Shown here: piece after piece, positions 8,923 through 16,769 of the stretch
Layout: every line of letters begins with the position of its first letter
How positions within the stretch are numbered: the stretch's first letter is position 1
From: an uncultured Prevotella sp.
Lineage (GTDB): Bacteria > Bacteroidota > Bacteroidia > Bacteroidales > Bacteroidaceae
Length of the DNA: 64,000 nt
Assembly: GCA_944320285.1 (NCBI GenBank)
Contig: CALUGX010000001.1
Coordinates: 44,163-108,162 of the forward strand
Reading direction: 5' to 3'
Notes under the pieces: generated by a model
Seen by the model: the letters and a program-made list of their open reading frames with translations, nothing else
The model's database searches: none
What the model was told of the DNA's origin: nothing
Position numbers and translations under genes: made by a program

Positions 8923-9036
8923 GAAGTTAAAGAATTTAGAGGAGGTATAGAAGTTAAAGCCGTAACCTTTATTGGAAAATAATATTGAAAATCATTTGAC
9001 TTTAACTTCTATACATCCTCTAAATTCTTTAACTTC
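8923..9036. repeat. Large hairpin element with ~37-base arms
   Basis: Arms 8923-8959 and 9000-9036 are near-perfect reverse complements built on GAAGTTAAAGAATTTAGAGG. The core (GCCGTAACCTTT and CATTTGACTTTAAC) recurs in the hairpin at 46.2 kb with different outer arms. It starts immediately after the stop codon of the permease and may terminate it. Confidence 0.8.
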
Positions 9037-9057
9037 ATAATATTAATAATAAGAGTT

Positions 9058-9984
9058 ATGGAAAATCGTGAACGCAGAATTTACCGTGTTACGGTGCTTG
9101 GCAGCATAATCAACGTGCTGCTTGTAGTCCTGAAGTTTGCCTTCGGAGTGCTCGGCCGCTCGTCGGCGATGATAGCCGACGCCGTACATTCACTTTCCGA
9201 TTTGGTTACGGACGTAATTGTAATAGTCTTTGTCAAACTCAGCAATAAACCGCAAGACAGTGACCACGATTACGGCCACGGCAAGTATGAGACTCTGGCT
9301 ACGGCCTTCATCGGCCTTGCCCTGTTCGCTGTGGGCGTGATGATACTTTACGGCGGGGCTGAAAAGATATTCGCCGCCCTGCGCGGCGATGTCTTGCCAC
9401 AGCCGGGCATGATAGCTTTATGGGCGGCGTTGATAAGCGTCGTGTCGAAAGAGTGGTGTTATCGTTTCACTGTAAGTGTGGGGCGCAGCGTTCAGTCTCA
9501 GGCCGTTGTTGCCAACGCCTGGCATCACCGCAGTGACGCCTTCTCGTCCATAGGCACGGCCCTTGGCATAGGCGGAGCCATTTTCCTTGGCGAACGCTGG
9601 ACCGTGCTCGACCCGATAGCTGCCGTCGTGGTGAGTATTTTCATTATAAAGACAGCCCTCGCGCTGATGAAGCAGGCGTCTGACGAACTTTTGGAGAAAA
9701 GTCTTCCGGAAGACGTTGAGCGCAAGATAAAGGAAATAACCGAGTCGGAAGATGGCGTAAGCGGGGTGCATAACCTGCGCACGCGCCGCATAGGTAACCG
9801 CATTTCCATTGAAATGCACCTGCGTATGTCCGGTGACCTGACGCTCTACGAGGCTCATCGCCGCGCCACCGATATTGAGCAGGAACTGCGTTGCCATTTC
9901 GGCGACGGCACTTACATAAACCTCCACATAGAACCCTTGAAGGTAAACGGCCGTTATGTGGAGCCGAAGGAAGTTAAGAATTAA
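9058..9984 (+). CDS. Cation diffusion facilitator family transporter
   Basis: This 308-residue inner-membrane metal/proton antiporter carries six transmembrane helices and a C-terminal cytoplasmic domain of about 90 residues. The paired metal sites are visible as DAVHSLSDLVTD (helix 2) and HHRSDAFSS (helix 5), each giving the H/D-x3-D pattern of zinc, iron or manganese exporters. A His/Asp-rich segment after helix 2 (DSDHDYGHGKYE) is also typical. ATG at 9058 follows a short AT-rich leader. The gene is convergent with a ZIP-type transporter at 10.7-11.5 kb, so export and import genes for divalent metals face each other. Metal specificity cannot be read here. Confidence 0.92.
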   Translation: MENRERRIYRVTVLGSIINVLLVVLKFAFGVLGRSSAMIADAVHSLSDLVTDVIVIVFVKLSNKPQDSDHDYGHGKYETLATAFIGLALFAVGVMILYGGAEKIFAALRGDVLPQPGMIALWAALISVVSKEWCYRFTVSVGRSVQSQAVVANAWHHRSDAFSSIGTALGIGGAIFLGERWTVLDPIAAVVVSIFIIKTALALMKQASDELLEKSLPEDVERKIKEITESEDGVSGVHNLRTRRIGNRISIEMHLRMSGDLTLYEAHRRATDIEQELRCHFGDGTYINLHIEPLKVNGRYVEPKEVKN

Positions 9985-10024
9985 GGGTGAAAAGTTAAGA
10001 AAATATGCTCGTGTAGCTAACGGC

Positions 10025-10062
10025 GGACTTGCCGGTGTTGTCATTGCAACATCGACAAGTCC
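10025..10062 (+). terminator. Hairpin after the CDF gene
   Basis: GGACTTG at 10025 pairs with CAAGTCC ending at 10062, with an inner GTGTTG/CAACAT pairing, followed by ATTTTATA. It is placed 40 bases after the stop codon, as expected for an intrinsic terminator. Confidence 0.65.
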
Positions 10063-10240
10063 ATTTTATAATAAGTTGGCGTGTCGTTTTTAGGATGTGG
10101 GAACGTTACCGCATATATTGGTGCGTAAAATAATTTGCCATTTTTCAAAAATAGTGCGGCATTGCTTCTGACGCAAAACAGCGTATGTTATGTGCTTGTT
10201 CGTAAACATCTGATAGTCAGCAAGATATGTATGGCATCGT

Positions 10241-10328
10241 AAAAGGGCGTCTTTCGTTTTGTAAAAGATGGCCTTTTAGCGTGCGGTTTGCCGCCTTTTA
10301 CAAGTCGAAAGACGGCCTTTTGCAAAAT
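10241..10328. repeat. 22-base palindromic repeat array, four units
   Basis: Units start at 10241, 10263, 10285 and 10307. The array lies between the convergent CDF gene and the small membrane protein gene. The remainder of the 9985-10358 gap has one terminator hairpin and nothing else that I can name. Confidence 0.85.
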
Positions 10329-10358
10329 GGATTTTTATGTTCCATGTGAAATTAGACA

Positions 10359-10715
10359 TCATCGTTTGGTCTTTTTTCTCCAAAGCGATGCTATGCTTGC
10401 TGCGATATTGGCCAAGGCCGCTGTCACAATCATGGTTACGAACCATATCTTGAAGCTGTTGAGGCCGGCAAGGAGAGCGGCTATTATGGCGAAAGATACT
10501 GCGTATGCCAGAAGCACCATGTCGGCAATGCGTCTCAGCTGTTCGCCTTTTTGCCGCAAAAAGGCTGCAAGGCCGAGGATTACGGCGAAAGTCACCGCCC
10601 ATACCGGGGGCTTGTCTTGGCTGCATACGGAGATGATGAATATTGCGGCGAAGACTATTCCCTGTGCCGCCCACCAGGTAGATATTATTTTGTCTTTTTT
10701 CGATATTGTGTTCAT
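10359..10715 (-). CDS. Small four-helix membrane protein of unknown function
   Basis: This 118-residue protein has four hydrophobic segments (about 13-33, 38-54, 63-86, 88-110) and a basic tail (WRKKTKR). I do not recognise a family. It starts 25 bases downstream of the ZIP-type transporter gene on the same strand, so it is probably co-transcribed. Its 3' end runs close to a 22-base repeat array. It could be an accessory to the metal transporter, but only gene position suggests that. Confidence 0.7.
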   Translation of the reverse strand: MNTISKKDKIISTWWAAQGIVFAAIFIISVCSQDKPPVWAVTFAVILGLAAFLRQKGEQLRRIADMVLLAYAVSFAIIAALLAGLNSFKIWFVTMIVTAALANIAASIASLWRKKTKR

Positions 10716-10740
10716 AATAGATTTATTTACAGCGTTGTGT

Positions 10741-11511
10741 TCATCCTAAAACCACATCTAACACCATCATCAGCGTAAAGCCGATGGCGAAACCTATTGT
10801 GCCGATGTTGCTGTGTTCGCCCTCCGACATTTCAGGGATTAACTCTTCTACCACCACATAGAGCATCGCTCCGGCGGCGAAGGCCAGCAGATAGGGTAGG
10901 GCTGGAGTCATCACGGAGGCCAAGAGTACGACGATAAGCCCGCCGATAGGTTCTACCACGCCGCTCAACGCCCCCATCGTGAACGAGCGCAGACGACTGT
11001 TGCCTTCGGCGCGCATGGGCATTGAGATGATTGCCCCTTCCGGGATGTTCTGTATGGCGATGCCTACGGCCATAGCCATTGCCGCTGCCGTTGTGATTTG
11101 CGTGCCGTTTTGTAACGCTCCGGCCAGCACTACGCCCACGCCCATACCTTCCGGCAGGTTATGTATAGTTACTGCAAGCGAGAGCATAGCCGTGCGCGAT
11201 AAGCGGCTGCGTGGACCTTCAGGCTTGGCGTTGCCTAAGTGAAGGTGAGGCGTAATGCGGTCTATGAGCAGCAGAAAGGCCATTCCGGCAAGGAAGCCTA
11301 CGGCTGCCGGGACGACGGACAGCTTGCCCATTCCGGCAGCTAAGTCCATGCCCGGTATGAGCAACGACCACACTGAGGCGGCCACCATGACGCCTGATGC
11401 GAAGCCGAGGAGAGCTTTTTGCACAGCTGCGGGCATCTTGTCTTTCATGAAAAACACGAAAGCCGATCCCAGTACGGTGCCGAGAAAGGGTATGAGGAGA
11501 GTAAGGAACAT
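10741..11511 (-). CDS. ZIP family metal transporter (ZupT-like)
   Basis: This 256-residue permease has eight predicted transmembrane helices and brings divalent metal ions, usually zinc, into the cytoplasm. The two metal-binding helices are clear: HNLPEGMGVGV in helix 4 and QNIPEGAIISMPM in helix 5, the H/Q-N-x-P-E-G pair of bacterial ZIPs. A loop with HLHLG between helices 3 and 4 fits the variable His-rich loop. ATG at 11511 is followed at once by a hydrophobic helix, so no upstream start is needed. It precedes a small membrane protein gene and faces the CDF exporter. Confidence 0.9.
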   Translation of the reverse strand: MFLTLLIPFLGTVLGSAFVFFMKDKMPAAVQKALLGFASGVMVAASVWSLLIPGMDLAAGMGKLSVVPAAVGFLAGMAFLLLIDRITPHLHLGNAKPEGPRSRLSRTAMLSLAVTIHNLPEGMGVGVVLAGALQNGTQITTAAAMAMAVGIAIQNIPEGAIISMPMRAEGNSRLRSFTMGALSGVVEPIGGLIVVLLASVMTPALPYLLAFAAGAMLYVVVEELIPEMSEGEHSNIGTIGFAIGFTLMMVLDVVLG

Positions 11512-11528
11512 AGGTTGTAGTATTTAAG

Positions 11529-11670
11529 ACCCGCCCCAATCCCCTCCCGAAGGGAAGGGGCTTTGGTTACCGGTAGTGGGTATTCGTTAGTTATTGATAA
11601 TGTAAAAATGCCGGATTAAATGTCTAAAACACATCAAACTCCCTCCCTTTGGGAGGGTTGGGGTGGGGTT
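11529..11670. repeat. G/C-rich hairpin element (CCCCTCCC/GGGAGGG arms)
   Basis: Arm ACCCGCCCCAATCCCCTCCC (11529-11548) is nearly complementary to the arm at 11651-11670. The element fills the gap between the ZIP gene and aguB and abuts the aguB stop codon. A second element of the same kind lies on the other side of aguB. Confidence 0.75.
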
Positions 11671-12546
11671 TTAATCAATAAACCGTTTGGTTATCTCTCC
11701 GTATCCGTCAATTCTCCGGTCGCGGAGGAACGGCCACCAGCGGCGCACCTGTTCGCCGCGTTGCAGGTCGATGTCAACCACTGTGCGTTCTTCTTCCGTG
11801 CTTGATGCGCGGTAAAGCAACTCGCCTTGCGGCCCGGCTACGAACGAACTGCCCCAGAACTGTATGCCGCCGGTCTGTCCTGACGGGTCTGTCTCGTGCC
11901 CGACGCGGTTCACTGCAACAACGGGCAGACCGTTGGCAACGGCGTGTCCGCGCTGCACAGTGGTCCAAGCCTCACGCTGACGTTGCTGTTCTGTCTCTGT
12001 GTCGGAGCTTTCATAGCCTATGGCAGTAGGGTAGATGAGCATTTCCGCACCTTGTAAAGCCATCAGCCGGGCGGCTTCCGGATACCATTGATCCCAGCAT
12101 ACGAGCACTCCGAGGCGGCCGACCGATGTGTCGATGGGACGGAAACCGATGTCGCCCGGTGTGAAATAAAACTTCTCGTAGTAAGCGGGGTCATCAGGGA
12201 TGTGCATCTTTCGGTATTTGCCGGCTATCGTTCCGTCGCGCTCTATGACGACAGCCGTGTTATGGTAAAGCCCTGCGGCGCGCCTCTCAAACAGCGATGT
12301 GACGAGCACCACGCCGAGTTCCTTGGCCAAAGAGCAGAAGAAATCGGTTGACGGGCCGGGTATTGGTTCGGCCAAGTCGAAGTTGTCGACGTTTTCAATT
12401 TGGCAGAAATACAGCGAGTTGTGAAGCTCCTGAAGCACTATGAGCTCTGCGCCCTCTGCGGCCAAGACCCTTATGCTGTCGGCCAGTCGGCGCATATTGT
12501 CGTCGCGGTCGGCGGTGTTATGTTGTTGGATTATGCCTGTTTTCAT
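11671..12546 (-). CDS. aguB: N-carbamoylputrescine amidase
   Basis: This 291-residue carbon-nitrogen hydrolase splits N-carbamoylputrescine into putrescine, CO2 and ammonia. The nitrilase-fold triad is visible: Glu40 (LIVLQELHNS), Lys113 (YRKMHIPDDPAYYEKFYF) and Cys150 (VLVCWDQWYPEAARLMA). The length matches the AguB family. The longer open frame to 12639 would read through a G/C-rich repeat, so MKTGIIQQHN at 12546 is the right start. It follows the agmatine deiminase gene on the same strand, together completing agmatine to putrescine conversion. The 133-base gap between them is almost entirely a repeat element, which may have entered an older operon. Confidence 0.93.
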   Translation of the reverse strand: MKTGIIQQHNTADRDDNMRRLADSIRVLAAEGAELIVLQELHNSLYFCQIENVDNFDLAEPIPGPSTDFFCSLAKELGVVLVTSLFERRAAGLYHNTAVVIERDGTIAGKYRKMHIPDDPAYYEKFYFTPGDIGFRPIDTSVGRLGVLVCWDQWYPEAARLMALQGAEMLIYPTAIGYESSDTETEQQRQREAWTTVQRGHAVANGLPVVAVNRVGHETDPSGQTGGIQFWGSSFVAGPQGELLYRASSTEEERTVVDIDLQRGEQVRRWWPFLRDRRIDGYGEITKRFID

Positions 12547-12561
12547 ATTTATGTTATTTGA

Positions 12562-12671
12562 AACCCACCCCAACCCTCCACAAGGGAGGGAGTTGGAAAT
12601 GCTTTTGTTGAAACGGAAATATTCGTTTGGGGTAATCAAGTTCCCTCCCTTGGGGAGGGTTGGGGTGGGTG
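12562..12671. repeat. G/C-rich hairpin element between aguA and aguB
   Basis: AACCCACCCCAACCCTCC (12562-12579) pairs with GGGAGGGTTGGGGTGGGT (12653-12670). The loop contains AAATGCTTTTG, similar to the AATATGCTTTG core of the AT-rich hairpins. A strong hairpin here could reduce read-through from aguA into aguB. Confidence 0.75.
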
Positions 12672-12679
12672 TTTATTGT

Positions 12680-13717
12680 TTATTCTTTCGGAAATTGCAT
12701 CGTGCAACAATGCAGCGAACCGTGCTGACGGATAACGGTGCGGCTGTCAATGCCGATGAGTTCGCGGCCTGGAAATGCCTCGGCAATAACCCGTGCGGCC
12801 TCGTCGTCGTTGTCAGGTTGGCCGTATGTGGGGTAGATTACAGCCCCGTTGATTACCACGAAGTTAGCGTAAGTGGCCGGCAGGCGGTCGTCTCCGTCGT
12901 AGATAGGTCGCGGCATGGGTAGCGGAAGCAGGCGGTATGGTTGCCCGTCTGCTGAGCGGAATGTTTTTAATTGCTCTTCCATCAGCTTCAGGTCGTCATA
13001 GTGGCTGTCGCTTTCGTCGGTGCAACGTATATATAATAAGGTGTCGTCAGGGGCCGTGCGTACAAGGGTGTCTATGTGGCCGTCGGTATCGTCGCCCTCA
13101 AGATGTCCGTAATCAATCCACAGAATGCGGTCGGCGCAGAGGTAATCTTTCAGCCGTTGCTCTATTTCTTGACGTGACAGGGGCTGGTTGCGGTTAGGGG
13201 CCAGCAGGCATTGGCTCGTGGTAAGCACCGTGCCGTGCCCGTCGCTCTCTATCGAGCCGCCCTCAAGCACGAAGTCGTTGTGGTCTACGTATTCGCCTTC
13301 CACCACCTTGTTGATATACAGGCTGCGGTTGATGGCGTTGTCGAGTGCCGCCTCGAACTTTTCACCCCAGCCGTTGAAGCGGAAGTCGAGCAGGCGTGCG
13401 TGTGCGCCGTCGGTAACGGTGATGAAACCGTGGTCGCGCGCCCAAGTGTCGTTAGTGGGGCAACAGTGCAGCGTGACGTTTGCCATCTGACATTCTGTCA
13501 GCCTCTTGCAGAGCTGTGCCTTTACTTCCGCAGGTTCAGGCGTGACGACTATCAGCCGTTGGTGGCGCGTTATTGCGTCGGCCATTTCTACATAAGTGGC
13601 GCAGATGTCATCTAAATATTCACGCCAGTCTGTGTCGCCGTGAGGCCATGTCAGCTGCATTGCGCTTTGCCAGGCCCATTCCGGCGGCAGTGAGTAGTGG
13701 TTGGTGTCTTTTTGCAT
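12680..13717 (-). CDS. aguA: Agmatine deiminase
   Basis: This 345-residue enzyme of the peptidyl-arginine-deiminase fold converts agmatine to N-carbamoylputrescine and ammonia. Family blocks are NDTWARDHGF (acidic guanidinium binding), LEGGSIESDG, GDDTDGHIDT (catalytic Asp-His) and, near the C-terminus, HGSLHCCTMQ with the nucleophilic Cys. MQKDTNHYSLPPEW at 13717 is the start, because the longer frame to 13780 overlaps the promoter boxes. The length is slightly below the usual 350-370. A well-matched promoter drives aguA and probably aguB toward the left. The pathway supplies putrescine from arginine-derived agmatine and also releases ammonia. Confidence 0.95.
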   Translation of the reverse strand: MQKDTNHYSLPPEWAWQSAMQLTWPHGDTDWREYLDDICATYVEMADAITRHQRLIVVTPEPAEVKAQLCKRLTECQMANVTLHCCPTNDTWARDHGFITVTDGAHARLLDFRFNGWGEKFEAALDNAINRSLYINKVVEGEYVDHNDFVLEGGSIESDGHGTVLTTSQCLLAPNRNQPLSRQEIEQRLKDYLCADRILWIDYGHLEGDDTDGHIDTLVRTAPDDTLLYIRCTDESDSHYDDLKLMEEQLKTFRSADGQPYRLLPLPMPRPIYDGDDRLPATYANFVVINGAVIYPTYGQPDNDDEAARVIAEAFPGRELIGIDSRTVIRQHGSLHCCTMQFPKE

Positions 13718-13749
13718 TTTTAATCCTTTTGCGGGGTGATATTGCCTTA

Positions 13750-13781
13750 CAAAAGTAGTATAAATAAGGGTAACAGGCAAA
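13750..13781 (-). promoter_or_regulatory. Bacteroidetes-type promoter (TTTG-N20-TACTTTTG) for aguA
   Basis: On the minus strand TTTG (13781-13778) is followed after 20 bases by TACTTTTG (13757-13750), 32 bases before the aguA ATG. It matches the consensus and settles the start at 13717. Confidence 0.8.
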
Positions 13782-13934
13782 TAAAACGCTCTTTTTTTCT
13801 GACTATTGGAGTTTTACTGACATCTTGTCGGTTAAAAGCGTTGATATAAGTCAATCGGTTTGACGCAAGTCAAAATACTCTGTCATAAAGCGATTTTTCG
13901 AGGTCCGGGCGTTACACGATGACGTTAATGGTAT

Positions 13935-13942
13935 TAACTTTG
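13935..13942 (+). promoter_or_regulatory. Candidate -7 box (TAACTTTG) of a small transcription unit
   Basis: TAACTTTG matches TAnnTTTG; no TTTG is seen at -33. It stands about 80 bases before a 34-codon ORF and about 290 bases before a strong terminator, so it defines a short stand-alone transcript. Confidence 0.5.
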
Positions 13943-14023
13943 CACCGGTGATAAGAAAAAAGGATAACAGGATGTGAAGGCGCATCCGACAAGTAGAACT
14001 AAAAATAGAAAGGTAAAAAGATT

Positions 14024-14128
14024 ATGAAAAAGATTGTTAACAGGATTTTGGACAGCAAGAAGTTTAACAGGTATTGCGTAAACGTTTTGAAAATGTACAA
14101 CTACGGACGTGTGAATATGCCTGTGTGA
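14024..14128 (+). CDS. Candidate 34-residue basic small protein within a structured transcript
   Basis: ATG at 14024 opens MKKIVNRILDSKKFNRYCVN, continuing to a TGA at 14126-14128. The peptide is basic (9 Lys/Arg, 1 Asp), without a signal peptide or clear membrane helix. The short unit has its own -7 box (13935-13942), a leader hairpin GGATGTG/CGCATCC (13970-13987), further hairpins after the ORF and a strong terminator (14231-14268). I recognise no family. It may be a real small protein, a leader peptide, or chance coding in a regulatory RNA of about 320 bases. The next gene is a lipoprotein nuclease downstream of the terminator. Confidence 0.45.
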   Translation: MKKIVNRILDSKKFNRYCVNVLKMYNYGRVNMPV

Positions 14129-14230
14129 CGTCTTGTAATGTAGGAAGCCGTAGGCTTGTCCGCCGTACAGCGATACGCGGTTAAGATGTGCCACGGTTTT
14201 CGTTGAATGCAAACGAACAAATAAGCCGGT

Positions 14231-14268
14231 CGGGCTGATTTTATGGCGAAAGCTGTAAAATCAGCCCG
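14231..14268 (+). terminator. Strong intrinsic terminator of the small transcription unit
   Basis: CGGGCTGATTTTA pairs with TAAAATCAGCCCG around a short loop and is followed by ATTTTCTTGTCT. It closes the unit that starts near 13947 and insulates the nuclease gene at 14314. Confidence 0.85.
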
Positions 14269-14313
14269 ATTTTCTTGTCTGTCAGCGATTTATTCACTAT
14301 TTTCGCTGTCACT

Positions 14314-15177
14314 ATGAGCAAAATTAAGATTTATGTGTTAGCGTTGTGTTCGGCGGTCGTGCTTTCCTCGTGTGACTTCTTGGAGCGCAACAAGCCCCTT
14401 GTCAACGAGGTTGGCAAGGCGTTGGTGAGTGAGATAGAGAACGCAAGGCAGGAGATGGGCAAAGAGGATGCCTCCGCCGGTCCCGTTGACGGAGGCGACG
14501 AGTTGCTCAATCAGGCGTCTCCCGACGGTATGCAGGAACAGATGTTGACGCGGACGGGATACATTGTGTCATACAACAAGACTACGAAGCTGCCCAACTG
14601 GGTGGCCTGGCACCTTACGGCAGACCGCTGCGAGGGACCGGCCAAGCGTTCGGGCGTTGACTTCGAGGCCGACACTGATGTGCCAGCGCCGCGCGCCGAA
14701 GACGGTGACTATTACGGTTCGGGTTACGACCGCGGGCATATGTGCCCGGCTGCCGACAACAAATATAGCGTGAAAGCGATGGAAGAGTCGTTCCTGTTCA
14801 CAAATATGTGCCCTCAGAACGGCAACCTCAACCGCGGCGACTGGAACGAGATGGAGCAGGCCTGCCGCCGCTGGGCCGAGGATTACGGCGGTGTCTACAT
14901 CGTGTGCGGCCCAATTCTGTATAAAGGCAAGCCTAAGACGATAGGCAAGAACAAGGTGGTAGTGCCGGAGGCATTCTTCAAAGTGGTGCTCCGCACGGGC
15001 AAAGACCCGAAGGCCATCGGCTTCATCTATAAAAACGCCGAGGGGAACCGCCCAAAAGGCGACTATGTTAACACCGTGGACGAGGTGGAGCGTATCACGG
15101 GAATCGACTTCTTCCCGGCGCTCCCGGATGATGTGGAGACAAAGGTCGAGGCCGCCGCCGACATTGCCGACTGGTGA
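14314..15177 (+). CDS. DNA/RNA non-specific endonuclease, lipoprotein
   Basis: This 287-residue protein has a lipoprotein signal (hydrophobic stretch ending VVLSSC, Cys about residue 20) and a beta-beta-alpha-metal nuclease domain. The DRGH motif is intact in GYDRGHMCPAADN, where the His is the general base, and NMCPQNGNLNRGDWNEME supplies the magnesium-binding Asn. Family members degrade DNA and RNA without sequence preference, here at the cell surface or in the periplasm, for nutrient scavenging or defence against DNA. The longer frame start at 14275 overlaps the end of the terminator, so ATG at 14314 with an immediate signal peptide is chosen. A weak -7-like TATTTTCG lies 13 bases upstream. 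Confidence 0.92.
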   Translation: MSKIKIYVLALCSAVVLSSCDFLERNKPLVNEVGKALVSEIENARQEMGKEDASAGPVDGGDELLNQASPDGMQEQMLTRTGYIVSYNKTTKLPNWVAWHLTADRCEGPAKRSGVDFEADTDVPAPRAEDGDYYGSGYDRGHMCPAADNKYSVKAMEESFLFTNMCPQNGNLNRGDWNEMEQACRRWAEDYGGVYIVCGPILYKGKPKTIGKNKVVVPEAFFKVVLRTGKDPKAIGFIYKNAEGNRPKGDYVNTVDEVERITGIDFFPALPDDVETKVEAAADIADW

Positions 15178-15431
15178 CGTTATGCACTGTTTATTTATAC
15201 TTGTAAGACCTTTTCGCGACACGGTGGCGATTGTCATCGTGTCGTTTTTTTGTTTGTCTGCAAGTCTTTTATGTGTCGGTATTTTATGAATGACGGTGAT
15301 AGCCAATAGTTAAAAAGCGTTATTTACCAATACTTCGCCTGATGTTGCGAACGTGCTTGTGCCTATATTGGAGATGCTTATGTAATTTACTGGTAATCAA
15401 TGATATATGCAGTAGTTTCCCACTGTAATGT

Positions 15432-15475
15432 AAAAGGTGCCCTTTTAGCTTGTGAAAGGATACCTTTTGCATCGC
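15432..15475. repeat. 22-base palindromic repeat array, two units
   Basis: Units start at 15432 and 15454. A nearby stretch GGTAATCAATGATATATG (about 15393-15410) recurs beside other arrays. The rest of the 15178-15796 gap holds a promoter and a 140-bp repeat. Confidence 0.8.
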
Positions 15476-15597
15476 AAAACGTGGCTTATGGCACGGCTGT
15501 TGGCCATGTTTCGTTTTCCATTAAGCCGTAAGGCTGTTTTTATTTATAGGTTTTTAACGCCTTGTCGGTTAAAATATGTAAATGTAAATCGTAACGC

Positions 15598-15628
15598 TTT
15601 GATTTGCCACCGGAAATCACTATCTTTG
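15598..15628 (+). promoter_or_regulatory. Bacteroidetes-type promoter (TTTG-N19-TATCTTTG)
   Basis: TTTG at 15598-15601 and TATCTTTG at 15621-15628 are 19 bases apart. It reads into the 140-bp repeat and then nif3, giving a leader of about 160 bases. Confidence 0.8.
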
Positions 15629-15643
15629 CAAGATAAAATAAAA

Positions 15644-15783
15644 ATGAATTCCGCAAAGCTCCCCTTCATCAGTAGTTAAAGGAGTTAGAGTGGTTAATCG
15701 CTCTCTGCTGCCGCTAAGGAGTTAAAGACATTAGCCTTGTTGATAAAGTCCGGTAAAAGCGGATAGGGTGGTTGCGGGCATTA
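15644..15783 (+). repeat. 140-bp dispersed repeat, copy 1, in the nif3 leader
   Basis: This stretch matches the reverse complement of 63521-63660 over nearly its whole length, including TTGTTGATAAAGTCCGGTAA. The 5' part contains 9-base steps of the GTAGTTAAA type. It starts with a possible 11-codon ORF (MNSAKLPFISS), not conserved in the other copy (MNIRKAPIHQ), so coding is doubtful. Confidence 0.85.
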
Positions 15784-15796
15784 CATTAAACATAAA

Positions 15797-16594
15797 ATGC
15801 TGAAAAGCGTGAAAATAAGAGAAGTGGTTGACGCCCTTGAACGTTTCGCGCCCCTGCCCCTGCAAGAGAGCTTTGACAATGCCGGCTTGCAGGTAGGACT
15901 GACAGAGGCGGAAGTATCAGGGGCTTTATTGTGCCTTGACGTTACGGAGGCTGTTGTAGACGAGGCCGTGGCCTTGGGCTGCAACCTCATAGTGAGCCAT
16001 CACCCGCTGATATTCCACGCGCTGAAGCACGTCACTTACGAGAACGACGTGCAGCGCGCCGTGGCCAAAGCGTTGAAGAATGACGTGACGGTGGTGTCGA
16101 TGCACACCAACATCGACAACGCCCCCGGAGGAGTAAACTTCAAGATAGCGGAGAAGATGGCACTTGGCGACTGCCGCTTCTTTGCACCGAAGACCGTCTG
16201 CGGCATCGACTGCGGCAGCGGAGTGATAGGCTGCCTGCCTGAAGCCTTGGCTGCCGACGATTTCATAATAATGCTCAAGCGCACGTTTGATGTCGAATGT
16301 GTGCAGTGCAACCAGCTGTTGCGCCGGCCGATAAAGACCGTAGCCGTGTGCGGCGGTGCCGGTTCGTTCCTTCTCGGCGACGCCATTGCCGATGGTGCGG
16401 ACGCATTTGTCACGGGCGAGATGCACTATCATGAGTACTTCGGTCACGAACAGGAGATACAGATAGCCGTCATAGGCCATTACCAGAGCGAACAGTTCAC
16501 CAACGAAATATTCAAGGACGTGATAGAACGGGAGTGCAAGGGCGTGAAGGCATATCTCACGAAGACCAACACCAACCCGATAATTTATTTGTAA
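15797..16594 (+). CDS. Nif3-like dinuclear metal centre hexameric protein
   Basis: This 265-residue cytoplasmic protein belongs to the NIF3/YbgI family, ring-shaped hexamers with a two-metal site and no firmly established reaction. Metal-binding blocks are NLIVSHHPLIFH near residues 62-73, MHTNIDNAPGGVN near 101-113 and GEMHYHEYFGH near the C-terminus. The length is that of the short form without the extra PII-like insertion. ATG at 15797 is preceded by a purine-rich leader. A zinc-ribbon coiled-coil protein follows on the same strand, a pairing that I recall being common in Bacteroidetes. Confidence 0.93.
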   Translation: MLKSVKIREVVDALERFAPLPLQESFDNAGLQVGLTEAEVSGALLCLDVTEAVVDEAVALGCNLIVSHHPLIFHALKHVTYENDVQRAVAKALKNDVTVVSMHTNIDNAPGGVNFKIAEKMALGDCRFFAPKTVCGIDCGSGVIGCLPEALAADDFIIMLKRTFDVECVQCNQLLRRPIKTVAVCGGAGSFLLGDAIADGADAFVTGEMHYHEYFGHEQEIQIAVIGHYQSEQFTNEIFKDVIERECKGVKAYLTKTNTNPIIYL

Positions 16595-16769
16595 CAGACC
16601 GGAATTTATCGCAAAAGGCAGACGGGTGACAGGCGAACTACTTGTCATGCTCTGCTGTTCATATTAATCTGAATTTATAAACTGATAAACTACAAGGAAT
16701 TTGATGGCCGCAGCAAGGCTGACTGCCTTGTCTGCTTGTCATCTGTCCCTTGGCAACTAAAAAAGAAAT

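Noticed and set aside
12547-12639. N-terminal extension of aguB (31 residues)
   Set aside because: It is encoded by a repeat element and lacks similarity to the family; MKTGIIQQHN is the natural start.
15452-15679. 75-codon ORF upstream of nif3
   Set aside because: It crosses a 22-base repeat array, a promoter and the 140-bp repeat, with no protein-like features.
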